The notes below the pieces were generated by a model. The model was not told the DNA's origin. It ran no database searches and worked only from the letters and a program-made list of their open reading frames with translations. Both the position numbers and the translations under genes were made by a program. From Halobacteriales archaeon QS_4_69_225 (GTDB lineage: Archaea; Halobacteriota; Halobacteria; Halobacteriales; Haloarculaceae), in NCBI GenBank assembly GCA_003020965.1, contig PXRL01000011.1, positions 1-64,000 on the forward strand: DNA of 64,000 nt, given 5' to 3'. This document shows, piece by piece, positions 58,199 through 64,000 of this stretch (positions are counted from its first letter, which is position 1; each line of letters starts with the position of its first letter).

Positions 58199-58747
58199 TT
58201 ACTCGTGTGTATCTCCGTCGTCCTCGAGCAGCAGGCCGAGATACGAGGTCCGGACCTGGTCGTCGGGGTCCAGCCCCAATTCGACGAGTAGCTCGACGGC
58301 GCCCTCGCGGGCCGACTCGACGGCGTCGGCTTCGGTTTCGACCTCGACGTAGTCGCCGACGCCCTCGACGGCGTCCAGCGCGATCGTGTAGTCACCGTGA
58401 GCGAACCGCTCGCGGCGCTTCCGGACCGTCTCGAACCGCTCGAAGCCGAGCGCCTCCAGCGCCCGCGCCATCGTCTCGCCGTCGGCGACGCCGGTCTCGT
58501 ACTCCCGGCGGGTCTTGGAGGCCGCCTCGACGAGCGGGCCCTTGTACGTCACCACCGTCGCCGACCCGTCGTCGTCGGTCTCCCGGCGGAGCCGCAGCGC
58601 CTCGTCGGTCTCGCCGAAGTCCCGGGTCGGATGCTGGTAGTAGACGTCCTCCTGCTCGACGGTCCCCCGCGGGTCGGCGCCTTTCGCCGCCAGCCGCTCG
58701 CGGACCGGGTCGTGGTCGGCCCGGATCTTCAGTTCGACCTCGTACAT
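58199..58747 (-). CDS. cyaB: CYTH-domain protein (class IV adenylate cyclase-like)
   Basis: A 182-residue CYTH/triphosphate tunnel protein. It starts MYEVELKIRADHDPV with the signature ExExK (EVELK), has the basic tunnel residues ALRLRRETDD and TYKGPL, and acidic DYVEVETEAD. Archaeal members are labelled CyaB or thiamine triphosphatase-like, and the true substrate (a triphosphate) is not known. The start is supported by the signature at residues 3-7. It is divergent from the FKBP gene, and tandem repeats lie between. Confidence 0.9.
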   Translation of the reverse strand: MYEVELKIRADHDPVRERLAAKGADPRGTVEQEDVYYQHPTRDFGETDEALRLRRETDDDGSATVVTYKGPLVEAASKTRREYETGVADGETMARALEALGFERFETVRKRRERFAHGDYTIALDAVEGVGDYVEVETEADAVESAREGAVELLVELGLDPDDQVRTSYLGLLLEDDGDTHE

Positions 58748-58783
58748 GCGCCGGGAGTCGGCCCCGTCGGTGAAAAGGCGTCC

Positions 58784-58860
58784 GGCCGGCCCCGGGCGAC
58801 GGCCGGCCCCGGGCGACGGCCGGCCCCGGGCGGCGGACGGCCCCGGGCGGCGGACGGCCG
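58784..58860. repeat. 17-bp GC tandem repeat between cyaB and the FKBP gene
   Basis: Four to five head-to-tail units of GGCCGGCCCCGGGCGAC. Two are exact (58784-58800 and 58801-58817). One is extended to 21 bases with GGCGGAC (58818-58838), one is a 17-base variant (58839-58855), and a partial follows. Each unit contains the palindromes GGCCGGCC or CCCGGG. It occupies the divergent promoter spacer. Confidence 0.85.
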
Positions 58861-58921
58861 CCGAAGCGGCCGGCGACCCGGAAACGTGACGGTTAAGGGC
58901 GCGACGACTGTCCGTTCGAGC

Positions 58922-59881
58922 ATGAGTGACGAATCCGACGAGGTCGAGGAGACCGAGCCGGCCCAAGACGTCGACGCCGGGGCCGAGGAGCAGGACGCCG
59001 AGACCGAAACCGAAGACGGCCTCCAGGACGGCGACTTCGTCCGGCTCGACTACACCGCCCGCACCGTCGAGGGCGAGCAGTTGGTCGACACGACCGACCC
59101 CGAAATCGCCGAGGAGGAGGGCGTCGACGACCAGGGCGACTTCGAGCCGCGCACCATAGTCCTCGGCGAGGGCCACCTGTTCCCCGCCGTCGAGGACGAC
59201 GTCCGCGGCGGCGAGGTCGGCGACGGGGGTAGCGTCGTCGTCGGCGCCGCGGAGGCCTTCGGCGAGTACGACGAAGAGGAGGTCGAGACCGTCTCCGCCG
59301 ACAAGATCGACGAGGACGACCGCTACCCCGGCGCCCGCGTCCGCGTCGACGGCCAGCAGGGTGTCCTCGAGACCATCATCGGCGGCCGCGCCCGCGTGGA
59401 CTTCAACCACCCGCTGGCCGGCGAGGACATCGAGTACGACTACGAGGTTCTCGAGGTCGTCGACGACGACCTCGAACAGGCCGAGGGCCTGCTGGACATG
59501 TTCCTCGAACTCGACCTGGAGATGTGGATCGACACCGACGAGATCGAGGAGACCCGCGTCGAGGAGCCGGACGACGACGAGGAGGCCGAACCCGAGACTG
59601 TCACCGAAACCGTCGAGAAGCAGACGCTCTACGTCGAGTCCGACCCCCAGCTGGCGATGAACCAGCAGTGGATGATGCAGAAACAGCAGATCGCCGGGCA
59701 GATCATCGACATGACGAGCGTCGACCGCATCCTCATCCAAGAGGTACTCGACGGCTCCGGGATGGGCATGCCCGGCATGATGGGCGGCATGGGCGGCGGC
59801 GGCGCCGGCGGCGACGTCGACATCGAGGAGGCACTCGAGGACGCCGACATCGACGCTGACGAAATCGCCGACGAACTGTAA
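58922..59881 (+). CDS. slyD: FKBP-type peptidyl-prolyl isomerase (SlyD-like), long archaeal form
   Basis: A 319-residue cytoplasmic cis-trans prolyl isomerase/chaperone. After an acidic 35-residue N-terminus (MSDESDEVEETEPAQDVDAG), the FKBP domain begins DGDFVRLDYTARTVEGEQLV. The IF insert-in-flap domain is in DRYPGARVRVDGQQGVLETI, and VDFNHPLAGEDIEYDYEV closes the core. The C-terminal extension is acidic then Met/Gln/Gly-rich (QWMMQKQQIAGQIIDM, GMGMPGMMGGMGGGG), a chaperone-like feature of long archaeal FKBPs. It ends with an acidic helix. Confidence 0.93.
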   Translation: MSDESDEVEETEPAQDVDAGAEEQDAETETEDGLQDGDFVRLDYTARTVEGEQLVDTTDPEIAEEEGVDDQGDFEPRTIVLGEGHLFPAVEDDVRGGEVGDGGSVVVGAAEAFGEYDEEEVETVSADKIDEDDRYPGARVRVDGQQGVLETIIGGRARVDFNHPLAGEDIEYDYEVLEVVDDDLEQAEGLLDMFLELDLEMWIDTDEIEETRVEEPDDDEEAEPETVTETVEKQTLYVESDPQLAMNQQWMMQKQQIAGQIIDMTSVDRILIQEVLDGSGMGMPGMMGGMGGGGAGGDVDIEEALEDADIDADEIADEL

Positions 59882-60093
59882 GGGCGGGCCAACGGCTCGG
59901 ACGCGGTTCGAGGCCCTTCCCGCCGAAGGACCGTCGGAGTGCCGTGTGATCCAATTACTGCTACCGATCAGGCGTCGCAGAACAGCTCACAAGATAGTTG
60001 ATTTCAGTACCTTCGAGGATGCTTCGTCTGTCCACTGAGCCTGCGTATGGTACGGGTGGTTCAGTGTGATTCGGTGTGGAATGAACCGCGACC
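59882..60093. other. Intergenic spacer with no supported gene
   Basis: Comparatively AT-rich DNA after the FKBP stop (GATCCAATTACTGCTACC and ATAGTTGATTTCAGTACC). No credible frame or RNA gene was found. It leads directly into the nested inverted-repeat element starting at 60094. Confidence 0.45.
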
Positions 60094-60557
60094 ACCTCGA
60101 AAGCCCTCGGCCGGCTCCAGTCGCGCGGCTCGCTGCGCGCGCTCGCTTTGCTCGCGTGCTTGTTCCGGACGACTCCCTCGCTCACGGCTCGCGTCGCTCA
60201 CCGTTCGCGCATCTGGCGGCGCTCCCTGCGGTCGCGCCGCCCGCCGGTCGTCGTCCGACGTTCGCCTCACTCCGTTCGGCTCACCGTCGCCGTGCTTCCC
60301 GGAGCCGGCCTCGCCCTTTCAGTCCGCCAGGGACGGCCGGTGGACCAGTCTGCGCCCTGGCGGACTGAAAGGGCGAGCGGCGCTCGGCGGTGCCCCGACC
60401 CCGCAAGCACCGCAGGCCGACGGCCGGGGAGCGCAGCGCGGTCCTCGTGAGGTCCGACAGGGCCGAACGAGGGCTCGGATGTCGTAGCGGCGACCGAAGG
60501 GAGCCGACCGACTTCCGGTGGTCGCGGCGCCCCGAGCGCCGCGAGGGCTTTCGAGGT
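60094..60557. repeat. 464-bp element with terminal and internal inverted repeats
   Basis: Bounded by perfect 16-bp inverted repeats, ACCTCGAAAGCCCTCG at 60094-60109 and its complement at 60542-60557. Inside is a perfect 21-bp inverted repeat, 60312-60332 against 60355-60375 (arms around CCCTTTCAGTCCGCC), separated by 22 bases. The remaining DNA is rich in GCTCG and CGAGC words. No coding frame looks real. This could be a non-autonomous mobile element (MITE-like) or the gene of a structured RNA. No target-site duplication was evident by eye. Confidence 0.65.
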
Positions 60558-60665
60558 CTGTACGTCGAGTCAAACGTCCACTCGTGCGTTCGTTCCATAC
60601 ACACCCTATCTGGACCGATTCGATCGCCTACAAGCGAGGGTTCGGGAATCCCTCTGCGACATCCT

Positions 60666-60881
60666 CTACCAGTAGGAGTCGGGGTTGCTGAGCCACTCGC
60701 GGCTCCTGGCGCCGGCGGCGACGGCGACGGCCAGTGCCGCGACGAGGAAGCCGACGACGGCCGCCGCGGCGGCGACGTACTCGCCGGCGAGGGTCGTCCG
60801 GGCCAGCTCGACGGTGCCGCCGACCGCGAGGGCGACGATCAGGACCGTCACGGCGACCGACAGGGGTCTCGTCTTGTTCAC
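60666..60881 (-). CDS. Small membrane protein (71 aa)
   Basis: A 71-residue protein with two TM helices (about residues 8-26, VAVTVLIVALAVGGTVELA, and 33-56, EYVAAAAAVVGFLVAALAVA) and a soluble tail RSREWLSNPDSYW. Basic residues precede helix 1 (MNKTRPLS). Strong GC3 supports coding. A TTTTTACC element on the minus strand about 27 bases upstream is a fitting promoter. No family is recognised. Confidence 0.72.
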   Translation of the reverse strand: MNKTRPLSVAVTVLIVALAVGGTVELARTTLAGEYVAAAAAVVGFLVAALAVAVAAGARSREWLSNPDSYW

Positions 60882-60940
60882 ACTCGGTCTCGGGGCCGAT
60901 GGGGTAAAAAGCTCAAGACCTCCCCGCGCCTCCGGGCAGT

Positions 60941-61678
60941 ATGACCACCGTCGCCGTGCTCTGCGACCCGCCGCGGCCGGGGCTCGCCTTCGGGGAACTC
61001 TTCGCGGAGACGCCGCTGTCGCCGGCCGAGACCGCGGAGCTGTACGCCGCTCTGACGCGGGACACCGTCCGGGCCGTCGTCAGGAGCGGCGGCGACCCCC
61101 TGGTCAACTACCGGCCGGACAACGCGCTCGACGTCGCCGGCGACGACGCCGAGGCCGAGCTCCGGGAGCTCCTCGCCGACATCGTCGACGACGACGCCCG
61201 CTTCGAGCCGCAGGTCGGCGAGAGCCTCGCCGGCCGGATCGGCAACACCGCGACGCACCTGCTGGAGGCCGAGGCGGTCGCCTCCGTCGCCGTCGCCCGG
61301 CCGGAGGCGGCGTTTTTCGCTCGCACGGAGATCGACGGGGCGGCGATGAAGCTCCGCAGTACCGACGCCGTCGTCGGGCCGGCGCCGGGCGGCCGGGTCC
61401 ACTTCGCGGCCTTCGGCGAGCCGATCGACTTCGCTGACTGCCTCGCGCCGCCGGCGGTCGCGACGCTGACGGATCGCTGTCTGGACGCCGGCCTCGACGT
61501 CGAGTTCCTCGAACGGAAGCCCCTGCTGGAGACGGCGGCCGACCTCGCGGCCGTCGTGACGGGCGTCCGGACCCGCCGGCGGGCCGACGGCATCGTCCCC
61601 CGGGCGCTCGCCGAGTGGGTCGCCGACAGCGGGCTGGCCGTCGAGGCGACCGACGACGGTCTCGCCGTCACCCGATGA
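60941..61678 (+). CDS. DUF2064-like protein (glycosyltransferase A-fold)
   Basis: A 245-residue protein whose layout resembles the DUF2064/TIGR04282 nucleotidyl- or glycosyltransferase-like family. It has an N-terminal strand (MTTVAVLCDPPRPGLAFGEL), LSPAETAELYAALTRDTVRA, the central QVGESLAGRIGNTATHLLEA (family QxGDLGxRM region) and TDAVVGPAPGGRVHFAAFGE. The classical metal-binding Asp motif is not obvious, so activity is uncertain. A TAAAAAG block lies about 33 bases upstream. It is divergent from the 71-residue membrane gene. Confidence 0.6.
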   Translation: MTTVAVLCDPPRPGLAFGELFAETPLSPAETAELYAALTRDTVRAVVRSGGDPLVNYRPDNALDVAGDDAEAELRELLADIVDDDARFEPQVGESLAGRIGNTATHLLEAEAVASVAVARPEAAFFARTEIDGAAMKLRSTDAVVGPAPGGRVHFAAFGEPIDFADCLAPPAVATLTDRCLDAGLDVEFLERKPLLETAADLAAVVTGVRTRRRADGIVPRALAEWVADSGLAVEATDDGLAVTR

Positions 61679-61717
61679 CCGACAGGACTTAGACGCCGCC
61701 GCCGGTAGCCGAGGTAC

Positions 61718-61802
61718 GGTGGGATGGCAGAGTGGCCTATTGCGCCGGTCTTGAGAACCGGTCCCCGTGAGGGGTTCCTGGGTTCAAATCCCAGTCCCAC
61801 CG
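61718..61802 (+). tRNA. tRNA-Ser (anticodon TGA)
   Basis: An 85-nt class II tRNA. The acceptor stem pairs GGTGGGA with TCCCACC, with discriminator G. The D arm is GCA/TGC, the anticodon stem is CCGGT/ACCGG with loop CTTGAGA (anticodon TGA, reads UCA/UCG-type codons), the long variable arm is CCCC/GGGG, and the T arm is CTGGG/CCCAG around TTCAAAT. CCA is not encoded. There is no intron. Confidence 0.96.
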
Positions 61803-61867
61803 TCGCAGGCGTCTCGCGTTTTCCACCCCGAGCGTGGCCGCGTCGCAGTTACACGACCGCGGGGTCA

Positions 61868-61952
61868 CCGTGGGACGGCGGAGGTGTCCCTCATCGAAAT
61901 CGAGACCCGGTCCCCGCGGGGGTCCCGAGTTCGAATCCCGGGCGTACCGCCT
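61868..61952 (+). pseudogene. Decayed tRNA-Ser-like copy
   Basis: About 65 bases after tRNA-Ser, DNA reads GTGGGACGGCGGAGGTGTCC then, after a disrupted anticodon arm, CCGGTCCCCGCGGGGG and CGAGTTCGAATCCCG. These match the order of the D arm, variable arm and T arm of the tRNA upstream. The acceptor ends (GTGGGA and GTACC) do not pair and the T stem has an A-C mismatch, so it cannot be a working tRNA. It is probably a degenerate tandem duplicate. Confidence 0.45.
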
Positions 61953-61954
61953 CC

Positions 61955-62716
61955 TCACCGGGCCCCCTCGACGAGGGTACCGTCCTCGCGGCAGGTCTCG
62001 AGGGCGTGTTTGGCGTCCATACCGGCCGCCTGGGCGGTCCGCGAGCGGCCGACGCCGACCTTCAGCTGCACGCCGACGGCGTCCTCGACGTGGTCGATGG
62101 CGTCCCGGTAGCCCGCCTCGTCGACGTCCGAACAGACCACGATGACGTTGTCGCCGCCGACGAAGAACGCCAGCGAGTCGTGGGCCCGCCGCATGTACCG
62201 CATCAGCTCGGCGTACCCCTGTTCGATGTTGATGAAGGAGTCGAACTCGTTGAGCCGGTCGGTGTACTTGCCGGTGGCGTCGTCGACGTCGAAGTGAGCG
62301 ATCTGGACGTCGGTCGGCGTCCGGTCGGCCTCCGGAAGCGTCTCCCCCCGGAGGATCTCCGTCCGCTCGCTGTCCTGTGCGCTGCCGGCGTCCTGCAGCC
62401 GGTCGGAGGCGGCGCCGAGCGCCTCGGCCGGCGTCGGCCCCACGGCCACGCTCATGCTCGCGGTGACCGGATACCGGTTGCCGATGGACTCCTGGATGAG
62501 CTCGTGAGCCTCCCGCCCGAGCCCGTTCGTGACGGTGACCATGTTGTCGAACCGGCCGAAGAAGGCGTACCCCTCGCGGTTGCCCACCAGCTGGGAGACG
62601 TCGGCGTACAGCCGCGACTGCAGCGTCTGGAGGTCGACCTCTCGCCGTGGCTCCGGCGTCGTCGTCCACGGGCCGTAGTTGTCGATCTGGATCAGAGTGA
62701 CCTGCGTGTTCGTCAC
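61955..62716 (-). CDS. gch3: GTP cyclohydrolase III
   Basis: Archaeal enzyme that opens the GTP ring to the formamidopyrimidine used for flavin/F420-type cofactors. The 253-residue product has VTLIQIDNYGPWTTTPEPRR at the N-terminus, GYAFFGRFDNMVTVTNG, the palm-fold FFVGGDNVIVVCSD and VKVGVGRSRTAQAAGMDAKH-like C-terminal segments. The GTG at 62716 is chosen because GGGAGGT lies 6-7 bases upstream, while a longer ATG start (62749) would run through that site. It is the only gene here with a full Shine-Dalgarno match deciding the start. Confidence 0.93.
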   Translation of the reverse strand: MTNTQVTLIQIDNYGPWTTTPEPRREVDLQTLQSRLYADVSQLVGNREGYAFFGRFDNMVTVTNGLGREAHELIQESIGNRYPVTASMSVAVGPTPAEALGAASDRLQDAGSAQDSERTEILRGETLPEADRTPTDVQIAHFDVDDATGKYTDRLNEFDSFINIEQGYAELMRYMRRAHDSLAFFVGGDNVIVVCSDVDEAGYRDAIDHVEDAVGVQLKVGVGRSRTAQAAGMDAKHALETCREDGTLVEGAR

Positions 62717-62719
62717 GGT

Positions 62720-62727
62720 ACCTCCCC
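62720..62727 (-). promoter_or_regulatory. Shine-Dalgarno site of gch3
   Basis: GGGGAGGT on the minus strand, ending 4 bases before the GTG start (62716). It is a near-perfect anti-16S complement, and decides the start of the GTP cyclohydrolase III gene. Confidence 0.7.
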
Positions 62728-62767
62728 TACGCGAGGCACCGACATTCACTTTGTGAAACCGGCGACG

Positions 62768-63676
62768 CTACTGGGGTGGATCGACCCGTCCCAGCAGGTC
62801 CAGCTGGTGGGTGGTGTAGGTCAGCGTCCCGGCCTCGAGCTGCCGGCGTCGGGTCGCCAGCCACTCCTCGAGCGTCGCCGCGAACCCGGAGCCGGTCGTC
62901 TCCCCGACGGCCGTCTCCACGGTGTCGAGGACGTACTCGAGCAGCGCCGCCTCCGAGCCGGGGTAGTCGCCGTCGACCGGCCGGACCGACCAGTCGGAGC
63001 CGGCGACGTCCAGAACGGTCGCGTCGGGGCGCCGACGCAGTCGCGACAGCGCGTGGCTGCCGGCCCGGCTGTCGCCGCCGGCCTTCTCGTCCATGTGGCG
63101 GTGGTAGGCCCGTTCGACGGCTCGGTCGGCCGGGTGGGCCGGCGCGAACCGGGTGGCGCCGTCGAAGGTGATCGGAAAGTACCACAGGCCGCCGGGCGAG
63201 AGCGCCGCCAGTAGCCCGCCGAGGTGCTCCAGGCCGACGATGTCCAGCAGGGCCATCCCGACGAGCAGGTCCCACGACCGGTCGGCGTCGGCGACGAACG
63301 CGACGCCGTCGGCGACGACCGGCTCGACGGTCAGCGTCGGTCCCTCGGCGTCGATCCGGAGCGTCCCGTCGTCGTCGGTCGTCTCGAGCCCGCGGTCGGC
63401 CGCCCAGGCCGGCAGCCGCTCCCGCAGCGCGGCGACGTTGTCCGGGTCGACGTCGACGGCGGTGTAGCGGACGTCGGCCGCCGGCAGCAGCTCCCGCTCG
63501 AGTAGCCGCTCGATCATCGTGCCGACGCCGGTGCCGACCTCCAGCACCCGGAGCGGGCCGTCGCCGTCGTCGGCCGCCCGGGCGGCACCGTCGGCCAGCC
63601 GGCCGAGCAGTCGCCGGTCGAGCGCGCGGTCGTCGACGCTCCGCTTGGCGGCGAGGTACCGCTGGAAGTCGGTCAC
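62768..63676 (-). CDS. Class I SAM-dependent methyltransferase
   Basis: A 302-residue methyltransferase. SAM-binding motif I is LRVLEVGTGVGTMIERLL (about residues 42-59), motif II VRYTAVDVDPDNVAAL, then SWDLLVGMALLDIVGL and GGLWYFPITFDG. It starts with GTG overlapping the stop of the upstream glycosyltransferase gene (GTGA), so the two are coupled. A role in making or modifying a glycoconjugate or a lipid-linked compound is suggested by that neighbour only. Substrate unknown. Confidence 0.88.
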   Translation of the reverse strand: MTDFQRYLAAKRSVDDRALDRRLLGRLADGAARAADDGDGPLRVLEVGTGVGTMIERLLERELLPAADVRYTAVDVDPDNVAALRERLPAWAADRGLETTDDDGTLRIDAEGPTLTVEPVVADGVAFVADADRSWDLLVGMALLDIVGLEHLGGLLAALSPGGLWYFPITFDGATRFAPAHPADRAVERAYHRHMDEKAGGDSRAGSHALSRLRRRPDATVLDVAGSDWSVRPVDGDYPGSEAALLEYVLDTVETAVGETTGSGFAATLEEWLATRRRQLEAGTLTYTTHQLDLLGRVDPPQ

Positions 63677-64000
63677 GCCGCCACCTCGCGTTGCGGCGCG
63701 TCGGCGACCGCCGCCAGCAGCTCCCGGACCCGGGCGGCCGCCTCCGTCCAGTCCGGGTGGGCCTCGTACCGGCGGCGGGCGGCCCGGCCCATCCGGGCCA
63801 ACTGGTCGCGGTCGGCCGCCAGCTCCGTCAGCGCCGCCGCCACTTCGGCGACGTCGTCGGGCTCGACCAGCACGCCCGTCTCGCCGTCGGTCACCACCTC
63901 CTCGGCCCCGCCGGCGGCGCTCGCGATCGCCGGGAGCCCGAAGCTCATCCCCTCGAGGTAGACGATGCCGAACCCTTCGTGGCGGGACGGCACCGCGAGT
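63673..64000 (-). CDS. Glycosyltransferase family 4 (GT-B), 5' end outside window
   Basis: C-terminal 109 codons of a retaining GT-B glycosyltransferase. The sugar-nucleotide motif is PSRHEGFGIVYLEGMSFGLP (the E-x7-E element), followed by AIASAAGGAEEVVTDGETGV and VEPDDVAEVAAAL. The N-terminal acceptor domain is beyond the window edge. The stop overlaps the methyltransferase GTG. It probably transfers a sugar to a lipid or glycan at the inner membrane face. Confidence 0.92.
   Translation of the reverse strand, partial: LAVPSRHEGFGIVYLEGMSFGLPAIASAAGGAEEVVTDGETGVLVEPDDVAEVAAALTELAADRDQLARMGRAARRRYEAHPDWTEAAARVRELLAAVADAPQREVAA

Noticed and set aside
60094-60557. Arg/Ser-rich open frames on both strands in the inverted-repeat element
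   Set aside because: They are symmetrical products of the inverted repeats. No start, bias or domain supports translation.
61868-61952. A second functional tRNA after tRNA-Ser
   Set aside because: The acceptor ends do not pair, the T stem has a mismatch and no normal anticodon arm forms, so it is treated as a relic.

Overview
The window comes from a haloarchaeon (class Halobacteria). Base composition is very GC-rich with strong G/C bias at third codon positions, and the proteins are acidic and rich in Asp and Glu. Many genes have a TATA-like element about 25-28 bases before the ATG, which implies leaderless mRNAs. The ribosomal, carotenoid, HMG-CoA synthase, archaeal-type MetK and GTP cyclohydrolase III genes are all of haloarchaeal type. 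I cannot name the genus from sequence alone. No rRNA or CRISPR array is present.

Layout. 0-3.6 kb: start of the S10-like ribosomal cluster on the minus strand (SPOUT methyltransferase, L3, L4, L23, partial L2), then tRNA-Gly(GCC) and a tandem array of decayed copies of its 3' end. 4.4-30 kb: mostly single housekeeping genes on both strands. These include a YihY/BrkB membrane protein, a thiamine-binding protein, a pilin-like FG-GAP protein, HMG-CoA synthase, CarA next to an Lrp-type regulator, a PHP protein divergent from a lipid kinase, an Idi-like Nudix protein, MoaB, AbrB, S8e, two YdjM-like membrane proteins, a TatD-like hydrolase, a cation exchanger, NYN, GcvT and Nif3. 30-36 kb: two convergent carotenoid operons, crtD-lyeJ-cruF on plus, and crtB with a carotenoid oxygenase and a small membrane gene on minus. 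36-42 kb: GcvH, an agmatinase-like protein, eIF5A, Mch and PyrF.

42-51.5 kb is the most interesting block, a cell-surface locus. It has a DUF7504-like protein, a DUF5305-like protein, an ER/SipW-type signal peptidase, a Tat/TasA-like secreted protein with a C-terminal FG-GAP domain, a two-TM winged-helix protein, a small DUF1102/TasA-like candidate filament subunit, decayed regulator genes and a PKD-domain membrane protein. The same FG-GAP domain occurs at 8-10 kb on a type IV pilin-like anchor. A broken DUF1102-like remnant lies at 56 kb.

51.7-64 kb: a zinc-finger protein, a repeat-rich gene-poor kilobase, a cysteine synthase-like gene, an MFS transporter, a THI5/NMT1-like protein, DUF5804, a metK with an internal out-of-frame deletion, CYTH, FKBP/SlyD, a 464-bp nested inverted-repeat element, tRNA-Ser(UGA) with a decayed copy, GTP cyclohydrolase III, a methyltransferase and a truncated glycosyltransferase. 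Seven genes across the window are broken, mostly by single-base changes, so assembly quality should be tested before they are accepted as pseudogenes. Two families of hairpin-rich intergenic repeats are also described.
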